Shown piece after piece: positions 17,246-24,400 of a stretch of 64,000 bases of DNA. Positions within the stretch are counted from its first letter, which is position 1, and every line of letters starts with the position of its first letter. This stretch comes from Oscillospiraceae bacterium. Lineage in GTDB: Bacteria > Bacillota > Clostridia > Oscillospirales > Ruminococcaceae. The stretch lies in the NCBI GenBank assembly GCA_021199355.1, contig JAJQIF010000028.1, forward strand, positions 50,485 to 114,484, in the 5' to 3' direction. A program made the translations under genes and the position numbers. The notes beneath the pieces are model-generated. The model saw nothing but the letters and a program-made list of their open reading frames with translations. It ran no database searches and was not told where the DNA came from.

Positions 17246-18262
17246 ATGTTCAAAAAGGATATAGGAATAGACCTCGGAACGGCGAATACCCTCGTCTGCG
17301 TCAAGGGCAAGGGCATCATCATCCGTGAGCCGTCGGTCGTTGCGGTCGACACCAAGACCGACGCCGTCAAGTATGTCGGACAGGACGCCAAGAACATCAT
17401 CGGTCGTACCCCCGGCTCGATTCGTGCGGTTCGTCCCCTCAAGGACGGAGTTATCGCCGACTTCGACATGTGCACCGTCATGCTTCAGGAATTCATCCGC
17501 AAAGCTATCGGCTCGAACCCGTTCGTCAAGGCTCGGGTCGTAATCTGCATCCCCTCGGGCGTCACGGCTGTTGAAAGAAGAGCCGTAAAAGAGGCGGCAG
17601 AGGGTGCAGGCGCAAAGAGAGTTTCCATCGTCGAGGAGCCCATGGCGGCGGCAATCGGCGCGGGGCTTCCCGTTGAGGAGCCGACCGGCTCGATGATAGT
17701 CGATATCGGCGGCGGCACCAGCGAAGTGGCGGTCATCTCCCTCTGCGGAATCGTCACAAGCCGCTCGGTAAGAGTTGCGGGCGACGAATTCGACCTCTCA
17801 ATCATCAACTTCATCAAGAAGAAATATAACCTCCTCATCGGCGACAGGACCGCCGAGCATATAAAGATTTCGATAGGTTCCGCTTATCCCCTCGAGGAAG
17901 AAATCGAGCTCGAAATCAAGGGGCGCAACCTTCTGACGGGACTCCCCGAAAACATCACAATCAATTCGGAGGAAATCCGCGAAGCGCTTTCCGACCCGCT
18001 TGCAAGCATCATCGATGCCGTCAAGACCACCCTCGAGAGAACTCCTCCGGAGCTTTCGGCGGACATCATCGACTCGGGCATCACCCTCGCCGGCGGCGGA
18101 GCTTTGCTCAGAGGTCTCGACCGCCTCATCAACGAAGAGACAGGCATCCCTGTCTATATCGCCGAGAGACCGCTCGACTGCGTAGTCGACGGCGCCGGCA
18201 AGCTCCTTGAGAATATCGAAGAATTGCACGATGTTCTGAATGGGAACGATACGACGGTGTGA
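17246..18262 (+). CDS. mreB: Rod-shape-determining protein, MreB/Mbl family
   Basis: A bacterial actin that forms membrane-bound filaments guiding wall synthesis along the cell side. It has 338 residues from the ATG at 17246 ([15 protein letters not shown]), chosen for its position by the phosphate-1 loop [11 protein letters not shown] and an AAAGG ribosome site. Phosphate-2 ([15 protein letters not shown]) is near residues 152-166 and the adenosine loop ([10 protein letters not shown]) near 285. No mreC or mreD follows, so this may be a free-standing paralogue such as Mbl or MreBH rather than the mreBCD-operon copy. Confidence 0.93.
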   Translation: MFKKDIGIDLGTANTLVCVKGKGIIIREPSVVAVDTKTDAVKYVGQDAKNIIGRTPGSIRAVRPLKDGVIADFDMCTVMLQEFIRKAIGSNPFVKARVVICIPSGVTAVERRAVKEAAEGAGAKRVSIVEEPMAAAIGAGLPVEEPTGSMIVDIGGGTSEVAVISLCGIVTSRSVRVAGDEFDLSIINFIKKKYNLLIGDRTAEHIKISIGSAYPLEEEIELEIKGRNLLTGLPENITINSEEIREALSDPLASIIDAVKTTLERTPPELSADIIDSGITLAGGGALLRGLDRLINEETGIPVYIAERPLDCVVDGAGKLLENIEELHDVLNGNDTTV

Positions 18263-18319
18263 TTCAATTCGGAATTGTTGGGGTACGAAATCCCGGTGTA
18301 GTATCCCCTCCGAAAGTGC

Positions 18320-18345
18320 CCGGGCGGATGATATCCGCCCCTACA
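18320..18345 (+). repeat. R1 right half
   Basis: GGGCGGATGATATCCGCCCC with flanking C and TACA, and no left half. It ends four bases before the first small peptide/antisense module. Confidence 0.85.
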
Positions 18346-18348
18346 TTT

Positions 18349-18375
18349 AAAAAAGCTGTTGACAAATCAACAGCT
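18349..18375 (-). terminator. Module 1: peptide mRNA terminator overlapping the antisense promoter
   Basis: On minus: AGCTGTTGA-TTTG-TCAACAGCT then TTTTTT. The same DNA read on plus holds the -35 box TTGACA (18359-18364) of the antisense promoter. Confidence 0.8.
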
Positions 18376-18387
18376 ATGGGGTATAAT
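18359..18387 (+). promoter_or_regulatory. Module 1: antisense RNA promoter
   Basis: TTGACA, 17 bases, TATAAT (18382-18387): both boxes match the consensus exactly. It points toward the peptide gene from its 3' side. Confidence 0.8.
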
Positions 18388-18393
18388 ATAAAT

Positions 18394-18527
18394 GGTGAGA
18401 GGCTTAAGTTGCAAGCAAGCTTGCAACTTGCCTGAACGGGAATTCAGGCAACGGTCACTCTCTCCAAAGTGATTAAACAATGGGAATTGTGATCGCGCTT
18501 GAAATATCAGGCGCGGTTTATTTCTTT
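18394..18527 (+). ncRNA. Module 1: predicted antisense RNA (antitoxin-like)
   Basis: Runs about 134 bases from the consensus promoter to a terminator (CGCGCTTGA/TCAGGCGCG then GTTTATTTCTTT). Internal hairpins are AAGTTGCAAG/CTTGCAACTT and GCCTGAA/TTCAGGC. It is complementary to the 3' untranslated part and the last three codons of the peptide mRNA, as RatA is to txpA. Confidence 0.65.
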
Positions 18528-18610
18528 AGGTGGGAACCTACGGCTACACCTATGCTAAAGGCAGTCATCAGCAAAGCTAAGACCTCTAAGATTACGGAAA
18601 TAATCTCCAC
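18518..18610 (-). CDS. Module 1: 30-residue hydrophobic peptide, putative type I toxin
   Basis: Codes for MEIISVILEVLAL followed by LMTAFSIGVAVGSHLKK: one membrane-spanning helix with an acidic second residue and a basic tail, the layout of TxpA, Fst and Hol-Tox family toxins. The GTG start at 18610 has a strong GAGGAGGTG ribosome site. The promoter on minus is perfect (18662-18690) and the terminator overlaps the antisense promoter. The mRNA 5' GTGAGAGG is complementary to CCTCTCAC near its 3' end, which could lock the ribosome site in full-length mRNA. A near-identical copy is at 31996-32088. Toxic action is inferred, not shown. Confidence 0.72.
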   Translation of the reverse strand: MEIISVILEVLALLMTAFSIGVAVGSHLKK

Positions 18611-18661
18611 AAGGCTTCACCTCCTCTCGCAAGGAAAGAGCAACCACCTCTCACTATCGAC

Positions 18662-18690
18662 ATTATAACATGTAAAACGTTCGTTGTCAA
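18662..18690 (-). promoter_or_regulatory. Module 1: peptide promoter
   Basis: On minus, TTGACA (18685-18690), 17 bases, TATAAT (18662-18667), exact consensus, about 52 bases before the GTG start. Confidence 0.8.
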
Positions 18691-18852
18691 CAAAATAATC
18701 CAAAGTGCACAGCTCCCTCTTGGGAGCTTTTCTTATGCCCAAATCTTAATAATTCCCACCTTTACAAACGGCAGAAAGTATGATAAACTGGTACTTATCG
18801 ACTTTGTCGATTTTTGTCGAAAACCGGATTGGAACCAATTAAAGGAGGAAAC

Positions 18853-19971
18853 ATGGACGAAAGAACTATGACGGCTGAGGAGAGGGAAAAGGCTCTTCAG
18901 GAGATTACCGGCGGCGTCGCTACCGCCGAGAAGGCGGAGTTTGCCGACGAACAGACCCCGAACGAGATGCTCGAGATGTACAGAAGCTCTAGCGAGCGCA
19001 AGAACGCTTCCGAGGTCAAGACCTACAAGACAATTTTGGGCGTGCTGTGTGCAGTGGTCGCGCTGTTGGCGGTGGCGGTGGTTGTCGTTTCGGTCGGATG
19101 GATTACCGAGCAGGGAACCGTCGTAACCGAGATTCAGACTGTCGAGATTCCGACAGTCGTCACCGAGTACATAGCTGTTGATCCGACAAGCGAATATGAC
19201 CACGAGCTGAGCGAGGACACCTTCACCCTCAGCGACTCGAACTACGGCACGATTCTTATGTATGCTCTGCAGAACGTCGGGAAGAATGAATACGACGAAG
19301 AGTGCTTCACCGTTGACGAGGAGACCGGGTATATTACATACGACGACGGCGAGACCTACTCGATTATGGGCATCGACGTTTCCGTCTATCAGGGCGACAT
19401 CGACTGGGACGCCGTCAAAGCGGCGGGAGTCGAGTTTGCGATTATCAGATGCGGCTACAGAGGCTACGTCACCGGAACCGTGAATGAAGACTCGAATTTC
19501 AGGGCAAACATCAAGGGCGCGACGGATGCCGGCATAAAAGTCGGGGTCTATTTCTTCTCGCAGGCTCTGACTGTTGAAGAGGCTTTGGAAGAGGCTGAAT
19601 TCTGCCTCGATCTGGTCGAAGGCTACGACCTCGATTATCCCATCTTCTTTGACTGGGAGGTCGTTATCGACGCAGACGGAGATACAGCCAGAACCGCCTA
19701 CATAGACCCTCAGCAACTGACCGACAACTTCCTCACATTCGCCGCAAGGGTTGAGATTGACGGCTACACCGCCGGAATCTATGCCAACAAGAAAACGGTC
19801 GTCTGGAAATACGACCTGAGCCGTGTCGACGACTATATGATGTGGTTCGCAGGCTATTCCGACACCCCGACGCTCTATTACGATTTGCAAATGTGGCAAT
19901 ATTCCTCGAGCGGAACGGTCGACGGAATAAGCGGGAGTGTTGATTTAAATATAGCGTTTGTTCAGAGGTAA
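18853..19971 (+). CDS. Membrane-anchored GH25 muramidase (lysozyme family)
   Basis: Cuts the MurNAc-GlcNAc bond of peptidoglycan outside the membrane. From the ATG at 18853 (AAAGGAGG ribosome site) it has 372 residues: a cytoplasmic ~60-residue acidic part, a membrane segment near 58-80 (TILGVLCAVVALLAVAVVVV), a linker to about 170, then a GH25 domain from MGIDVSVYQGDIDW to the end. The catalytic acids are expected in GIDVS and in the FFDWEV block, both present. The N-in, C-out single-pass layout suggests a resident wall-remodelling enzyme rather than a phage endolysin. Confidence 0.93.
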   Translation: MDERTMTAEEREKALQEITGGVATAEKAEFADEQTPNEMLEMYRSSSERKNASEVKTYKTILGVLCAVVALLAVAVVVVSVGWITEQGTVVTEIQTVEIPTVVTEYIAVDPTSEYDHELSEDTFTLSDSNYGTILMYALQNVGKNEYDEECFTVDEETGYITYDDGETYSIMGIDVSVYQGDIDWDAVKAAGVEFAIIRCGYRGYVTGTVNEDSNFRANIKGATDAGIKVGVYFFSQALTVEEALEEAEFCLDLVEGYDLDYPIFFDWEVVIDADGDTARTAYIDPQQLTDNFLTFAARVEIDGYTAGIYANKKTVVWKYDLSRVDDYMMWFAGYSDTPTLYYDLQMWQYSSSGTVDGISGSVDLNIAFVQR

Positions 19972-20109
19972 ACCCCTCAGTCAGCTTCGCTGACAGCTCC
20001 CCTTTCAGGGGAGCCTATGACTGCCTCTTTAAAAATTTTTGACAGAATCAAAAAAGCCTCCCCTGAAAGGGGAGGGGGACCGCCGCCAAAGGCGGTGGTG
20101 GAGGGGTTT
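19971..20109 (+). repeat. R2 paired palindrome repeat
   Basis: Begins at the last base of the GH25 stop codon (TAAACCCCTCAG) with a CAGCTTCGCTG mini-hairpin and CTCCCCTTTCAGGGGAG. The right arm has CTCCCCTGAAAGGGGAG and CCGCCGCCAAAGGCGG, ending GAGGGGTTT. Confidence 0.85.
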
Positions 20110-20119
20110 CACAAAACTA

Positions 20120-20148
20120 TTGACAACTTAATCTCTCTGTGATACAAT
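20120..20148 (+). promoter_or_regulatory. Promoter for ilvE-metY
   Basis: TTGACA (20120-20125), 17 bases, TACAAT (20143-20148), about 40 bases before the ilvE ATG. No T-box or SAM riboswitch lies between. Confidence 0.7.
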
Positions 20149-20186
20149 TTAATCAAATAGCACACTATAATAAGGAGTGGATACTG

Positions 20187-21254
20187 ATGCTAAACATTAA
20201 AATCGAGAAAACCACATCGCCGAAGAGAATCCCCCAAAAGGGTGAGCCTCTCGGGTTCGGTCACATCTTCACCGACCACATGTTCATCATGAACTATGAC
20301 GAGGGTCAGGGCTGGCACGACCCAAGAGTCGTTCCTTATCAGCCGATTTCTCTTGACCCGTCCGCTATGGTCTTCCATTACGGTCAGACCATGTTCGAGG
20401 GCTTGAAGGCTTATAAGGGCGCTGACGGCGAGGTCTATCTTTTCAGACCCGACATGAACGCAAAGCGCGCAAACACCTCCAACCAGAGACTTTGCATCCC
20501 CGAGATTCCCGAGGAGGACTTTGTCCAGGCTATCAAGGCTGTTGTCGACGTCGACAGAGCATGGATTCCCGAGGACGAGGGCACTTCGCTCTATATCAGA
20601 CCGTTTGTAATCGCAACTGAGCCTCAGCTCGGCGTTTCGCCCTCGACAAACTATCTCTTTATGGTAATTCTTTCCCCGTCGGGTGCCTATTATGAGAGCG
20701 GACTTGCTCCCGTCGGCATCTGGATTGAGGATGAGTATGTAAGAGCGGTTCGCGGCGGTATGGGATTCGCCAAGACCGGCGGTAACTATGCAGCTTCCTT
20801 GGCGGCACAGGTCAAGGCTCACGACGACGGCTATGCACAGGTTCTCTGGCTTGACGGCGTTGAGAGAAAGTATATCGAAGAAGTCGGCTCGATGAACATC
20901 TTCTTTAAGATCAATGGCAAGGTAGTCACTCCTATGCTCAACGGCTCGATTCTCCCCGGTATCACCCGCAACTCGGTTCTTACTCTTTGCAAGGACTGGG
21001 GCTATGAGGTTGAGGAGAGAAAGGTTTCCGTCGACGAGCTCATTGAAGCGGCTCATTCAGGCGCACTTGAAGAGGTCTTCGGCACCGGCACAGCGGCGGT
21101 AATTTCCCCTGTCGGAAAGCTCAGATATGTCGATGAAGTCTTCGAAATCGGCGGCGGCAAAATCGGCGAGCTCACCCAGCGTCTCTACGACGAAATCACC
21201 GGCATCCAGAGCGGCAAGCTCGAAGATACGAGAGGCTGGAGACAGAAGGTATGA
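20187..21254 (+). CDS. ilvE: Branched-chain amino acid aminotransferase
   Basis: PLP-dependent transfer of amino groups between glutamate and the keto acids of leucine, isoleucine and valine, in the cytosol. From the ATG at 20187 (TAAGGAGTG ribosome site) it has 355 residues, normal for the fold-type IV enzyme. The PLP lysine lies in [10 protein letters not shown] near residue 197, followed by the [10 protein letters not shown] block that holds the glutamate facing the cofactor. It overlaps metY by four bases (ATGA), linking branched-chain and sulfur amino acid metabolism on one transcript. Confidence 0.95.
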   Translation: MLNIKIEKTTSPKRIPQKGEPLGFGHIFTDHMFIMNYDEGQGWHDPRVVPYQPISLDPSAMVFHYGQTMFEGLKAYKGADGEVYLFRPDMNAKRANTSNQRLCIPEIPEEDFVQAIKAVVDVDRAWIPEDEGTSLYIRPFVIATEPQLGVSPSTNYLFMVILSPSGAYYESGLAPVGIWIEDEYVRAVRGGMGFAKTGGNYAASLAAQVKAHDDGYAQVLWLDGVERKYIEEVGSMNIFFKINGKVVTPMLNGSILPGITRNSVLTLCKDWGYEVEERKVSVDELIEAAHSGALEEVFGTGTAAVISPVGKLRYVDEVFEIGGGKIGELTQRLYDEITGIQSGKLEDTRGWRQKV

Positions 21255-22540
21255 CAAAAAGAACCCGTGGGATAGAGACTTCCTGCGTTCAGGGCGGGTA
21301 TACGCCGGGGAACGGGGAGCCGAGACAGATTCCTATCATACAGTCCACTACATTTAAATATAACACCGGCGAGGATATGGGCAAGCTTTTCGACCTTGAG
21401 GTGAACGGCTACTTCTACTCCCGCCTCCAGAACCCGACCTGCGACAGCGTTGCGGCGAAGATATGCGAGCTCGAGGGCGGAACCGCCGCCATGCTGACCT
21501 CTTCCGGTCAGGCGGCAAGCTTCTTTTCCGTCTTCAACATCGCCTCACAGGGCGACCACGTCGTTGCGGAGTCGTCAATCTATGGCGGAACTTTCAATCT
21601 CTTCTCCGTTACGATGAAGAGAATGGGCATCGACTTCACCTTTGTTGCGCCCGACTGTTCGGACGAGGAGCTCGAAGCGGCTTTCAAGCCGAACACCAAG
21701 GCTGTTTTCGGCGAGACGATTGCGAATCCGGCTCTCAGAGTCCTCGATATCGAGAGATTTGCGAATGCGGCTCATGCTCACGGCGTTCCGCTGATTGTAG
21801 ACAACACCTTCGCGACGCCCGTTAATTGCAGACCCTTCGAGTGGGGAGCGGACATCGTCACCCATTCGACCACGAAATATATGGACGGTCACGGCTCGGC
21901 TGTCGGCGGTTGCATCGTCGACTCGGGCAACTTCGACTGGATGGCACATGCCGACAAGTTCCCCGGGCTCACAACTCCCGACGAGAGCTACCACGGCATC
22001 ACCTATGCCGAGCGCTTCGGCAAAGAGGGCGCATTCATCACGAAGGCGACCGCTCAGCTCATGAGAGACTTCGGTTCCACTCCGGCACCGCAGAGCGCAT
22101 ACCTTCTGAATTTGGGGCTCGAGAGCCTCCACGTCAGAATGAAGCGCCACTGCGAGAACGCTATGGCGGTTGCGAAATATCTTCAGAGCGATGACAGAAT
22201 CTCGTGGATTATTTATCCCGACCTTGAGGGAGATCAGGATTACGAGCTTTGCAAGAAGTATCTCCCGAACGGCTCCTGCGGAGTCATCAGCTTCGGCGTA
22301 AAGGGCGGAAGAACTGCCGCCGAGAGCTTCATGCGTAACCTCAAGCTCGCCGCCATCGAGACCCACGTCGCCGACGCAAGAACCTGCTGTCTGCACCCCG
22401 CCAGCACCACCCACCGCCAAATGAACGAGGAAGAGCTCATTGCGGCAGGAGTGCCTTCAGACCTCGTCCGCTTCTCATGTGGTCTCGAGAGCGCAGAGGA
22501 TCTCATTGCGGATATCAAGCAGGCGTTGGATAATATTTGA
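21251..22540 (+). CDS. metY: O-acetylhomoserine sulfhydrylase / Cys-Met PLP enzyme
   Basis: Predicted to make homocysteine from O-acetylhomoserine and sulfide (direct sulfhydrylation) in the cytosol. The 429-residue length fits MetY rather than the ~380 residues of MetB/MetC. The PLP lysine is in [12 protein letters not shown] at residue 209, and [10 protein letters not shown] near residue 55 is typical. It is coupled to ilvE by an ATGA overlap, and metA lies 150 bases downstream, which supports the O-acetylhomoserine route. The substrate call rests on length and neighbours; methionine gamma-lyase is a less likely alternative. Confidence 0.9.
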   Translation: MTKRTRGIETSCVQGGYTPGNGEPRQIPIIQSTTFKYNTGEDMGKLFDLEVNGYFYSRLQNPTCDSVAAKICELEGGTAAMLTSSGQAASFFSVFNIASQGDHVVAESSIYGGTFNLFSVTMKRMGIDFTFVAPDCSDEELEAAFKPNTKAVFGETIANPALRVLDIERFANAAHAHGVPLIVDNTFATPVNCRPFEWGADIVTHSTTKYMDGHGSAVGGCIVDSGNFDWMAHADKFPGLTTPDESYHGITYAERFGKEGAFITKATAQLMRDFGSTPAPQSAYLLNLGLESLHVRMKRHCENAMAVAKYLQSDDRISWIIYPDLEGDQDYELCKKYLPNGSCGVISFGVKGGRTAAESFMRNLKLAAIETHVADARTCCLHPASTTHRQMNEEELIAAGVPSDLVRFSCGLESAEDLIADIKQALDNI

Positions 22541-22544
22541 TTTT

Positions 22545-22657
22545 GTAGGGGCGGATATTATCCGCCCGTACCTCGATTACAGCTTTTTCGGGCTGGATGT
22601 AGAAGTTCACAAGCGAACTTCGGAAGTTTGGCACAGCCAAACTTCTCCGCCCCTACA
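22545..22657 (+). repeat. R1 repeat split by a nested mini-hairpin pair
   Basis: The left half GGGGCGGATATTATCCGCCC and spacer are intact. The right half starts GGGCTGGATG, is broken by a ~47 bp insert (22600-22646: GAAGTTC...GAACTTC and GAAGTTTGG...CCAAACTTC), and resumes with CCGCCCCTACA. The insert sits in the loop of the right-half palindrome. Confidence 0.88.
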
Positions 22658-22689
22658 TTATTTCTACATCATAAGAAAGGAGTCCGAAT

Positions 22690-23607
22690 ATGCCAATAAG
22701 AATCCCGAACTCGCTCCCGGCGGCGAAGACGCTCCAAGACGAGAACATCTTTATAATGCCGGAGACCCGGGCTTCTACGCAGGACATCCGTCCGCTTCGG
22801 ATTCTCCTTCTTAACCTCATGCCGACGAAAATCGAGACGGAAACCCAGTTCGCGCGGCTTCTCGGCAACACTCCCCTGCAGGTCGAAATCGAGCTGATGC
22901 ACACCGCCAGTCACGAGTCGAAGAACACGTCGGCGGAGCATCTGCTTTCCTTTTATAAGACGTTCGAAGAGATAAAAAGCTCCCGCTACGACGGAATGGT
23001 CATAACGGGCGCACCGGTTGAGCATTTGAACTATGAAGATGTTGAGTATTGGGGCGAGCTCTGCGAGATTTTCGAGTGGTCGAAGACGCATGTGCACTCG
23101 ACCTTTCACATCTGCTGGGCGGCGCAGGCGGGGCTCTATTACCACTTCGGAATCGAGAAGAAACAGCTCCCCGAGAAGCTTTTCGGAGTTTTCCCGCACA
23201 GGGTGAGCTATAAAAACCCGATTCTCTTCCGGGGCTTTGACGACGTCTTCTATGCCCCACACTCAAGAAATTCGACGATTGACACCCAAGATGTTGAGAA
23301 AATCCCCGAGCTCAAAATATTAGCCTCGAGCGACGAGGCAGGGCTCTATGCCTGCATGACCGCCGAGGGCAAGCAGATTTTCGTGACGGGGCACTCGGAA
23401 TACGACCCCGACACGCTCGCTCGGGAGTACTTCAGGGACAAAGAAAAGGGCTTGAACCCACAGGTCCCCAAAAACTACTTCCCGAATGACGACCCATCAC
23501 AGCCGCCGATTGTCAGGTGGCGCGCCCACGCAAACCTCCTGTTCTCGAACTGGCTGAACTACTTCGTATATCAGACCACGCCGTTTGATGTGGAGGAGAT
23601 TGGGTAA
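22690..23607 (+). CDS. metA: Homoserine O-acetyltransferase of the MetA family
   Basis: Acylates homoserine as the first committed step of methionine synthesis, in the cytosol. The 305-residue protein has the catalytic cysteine at residue 142 (FHICWAAQ) and the TGHSEYD histidine block. Residue 111 is glutamate ([10 protein letters not shown]). In characterised MetA proteins Glu at 111 goes with acetyl-CoA and Gly with succinyl-CoA, so despite the family name succinyltransferase this should make O-acetylhomoserine, matching metY just upstream. The ATG at 22690 has an AAAGGAG ribosome site. A strong terminator follows. Confidence 0.94.
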   Translation: MPIRIPNSLPAAKTLQDENIFIMPETRASTQDIRPLRILLLNLMPTKIETETQFARLLGNTPLQVEIELMHTASHESKNTSAEHLLSFYKTFEEIKSSRYDGMVITGAPVEHLNYEDVEYWGELCEIFEWSKTHVHSTFHICWAAQAGLYYHFGIEKKQLPEKLFGVFPHRVSYKNPILFRGFDDVFYAPHSRNSTIDTQDVEKIPELKILASSDEAGLYACMTAEGKQIFVTGHSEYDPDTLAREYFRDKEKGLNPQVPKNYFPNDDPSQPPIVRWRAHANLLFSNWLNYFVYQTTPFDVEEIG

Positions 23608-23609
23608 TA

Positions 23610-23643
23610 AAAACGCCGCCCTGTTGGGCGGCGTTTCGGTTTT
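23610..23643 (+). terminator. Terminator after metA
   Basis: AACGCCGCCC-TGTT-GGGCGGCGTT stem followed by TCGGTTTT. Confidence 0.85.
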
Positions 23644-23665
23644 CGCTTATTATCGAACTTCTGTG

Positions 23666-23694
23666 TTGACACTATTTAAATTATATGTTATAAT
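23666..23694 (+). promoter_or_regulatory. Module 2: peptide promoter
   Basis: TTGACA (23666-23671), 17 bases, TATAAT (23689-23694), exact consensus, 68 bases before the ATG. Confidence 0.8.
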
Positions 23695-23762
23695 GTCGAC
23701 AGTAGAAGAGCGAAAAAACGGCTTGATCCTTTTATACCTAAGGGAAAGAGGTGATAGTTCGT

Positions 23763-23855
23763 ATGACTTTAACTGAAGTTTTGCTTCTTTTGGACCTCAT
23801 TACGTCTATTGTCTTTGGAACTCTTGGTCTCACGACTGGGAATAAAAAGAAATAG
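23763..23855 (+). CDS. Module 2: 30-residue hydrophobic peptide, putative type I toxin
   Basis: Codes for MTLTEVLLLLDLITS followed by IVFGTLGLTTGNKKK, a single membrane helix with a triple-lysine tail. The MTxxEVLLL start is close to the Hol-Tox pattern. The ATG at 23763 has a GAAAGAGGTG ribosome site. The mRNA 5' GTAGAAGAGCG pairs with CGCTCTTCTAC near its 3' end. The closest copy is module 5 at 60547-60639, with about 80% of residues the same by eye, including the IVFG-LGLTTGNKKK end. It ends in TAG. Toxicity is inferred from layout and size. Confidence 0.72.
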   Translation: MTLTEVLLLLDLITSIVFGTLGLTTGNKKK

Positions 23856-23959
23856 TCGAGAGCTGACTTGACAAGACCCCGACCAATTCCACTTTTTGTG
23901 CAACCCTGTAGTTGCATATTTTGGTTGAGTCGAGGCTGTTACAGCAACCCCGCTCTTCT
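23842..23959 (-). ncRNA. Module 2: predicted antisense RNA
   Basis: Starts about 7 bases after the minus-strand TATAAT (23966-23971, with TTGACA at 23989-23994, 17 bases apart). It ends at a GTCGGGG/CTCTCGAC hairpin followed by TATTTCTTTTT, which lies over the last codons of the peptide gene. Confidence 0.62.
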
Positions 23960-23981
23960 ACTAATATTATACCCTCTCGGA

Positions 23982-24014
23982 GCTATTTTGTCAATAGCCC
24001 TGTTTTTATTTTTA
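23982..24014 (+). terminator. Module 2: peptide mRNA terminator overlapping the antisense -35 box
   Basis: GCTATT-TTGTC-AATAGC then a T-rich tract. The loop and 3' arm contain the complement of TTGACA (23989-23994). Confidence 0.75.
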
Positions 24015-24037
24015 TTGTAGGGCTACAGTTTTCTATT

Positions 24038-24065
24038 GTAGGGGCGGATGATATCCGCCCCTACG
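24038..24065 (+). repeat. R1 half, fused symmetric form
   Basis: GGGGCGGATGATATCCGCCCC with GTA and TAC ends: the left outer flank joined to a right-type core, as if the middle of a full R1 had been deleted. Confidence 0.8.
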
Positions 24066-24179
24066 GATGGATTCTTGAGCAAAATGTACAACTGTATGCT
24101 CCAAAATTCCCTTTCCTATTGTTCAAAACATCCAAAAAAATTTTTTTCAAAACTTTTTGCAACTTTTTGCGGCGTTTTT

Positions 24180-24195
24180 GACACTACTTAAACAG
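24180..24195 (+). promoter_or_regulatory. Motif shared with the sigma factor leader
   Basis: GACACTACTTAAACAG after a TTTTT run. It matches 14 of 16 bases of GACACTATTTATACAG near 11741. It lies ~220 bases before the wall-anchored protein gene and upstream of its consensus promoter, in an otherwise featureless A/T-rich stretch. Confidence 0.35.
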
Positions 24196-24259
24196 CGGAA
24201 GGCAAAATCCGAGAGACCGACCCGGTGGCGGAGTGGTCATCAAATATTTTAAAAAATAC

Positions 24260-24288
24260 TTGACAAGACTTCTCCTCGGTGCTATAAT
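24260..24288 (+). promoter_or_regulatory. Promoter for the wall-anchored protein gene
   Basis: TTGACA (24260-24265), 17 bases, TATAAT (24283-24288), exact consensus, with a ~105-base leader to the ATG at 24401. Confidence 0.8.
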
Positions 24289-24400
24289 GTCGGTGTATCG
24301 GGTTATTCCGAAACAAATCGGGCAAATATTATGCCCAAGACAAGAATCTCTATACCCGTTTATAGGGATAAAAATAATTTCTTTAAGGAGGAAATTTATC

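Noticed and set aside
18853..19971. Prophage endolysin
   Set aside because: The GH25 protein has an N-terminal membrane anchor and no holin, tail or phage genes around it; the nearby small hydrophobic peptide belongs to a repeated module with an antisense RNA, not a lysis cassette.
20110..20186. SAM riboswitch or T-box for ilvE-metY or metA
   Set aside because: The leaders are under 80 bases or filled by an R1 repeat and show no S-box, SAM-II or T-box core.
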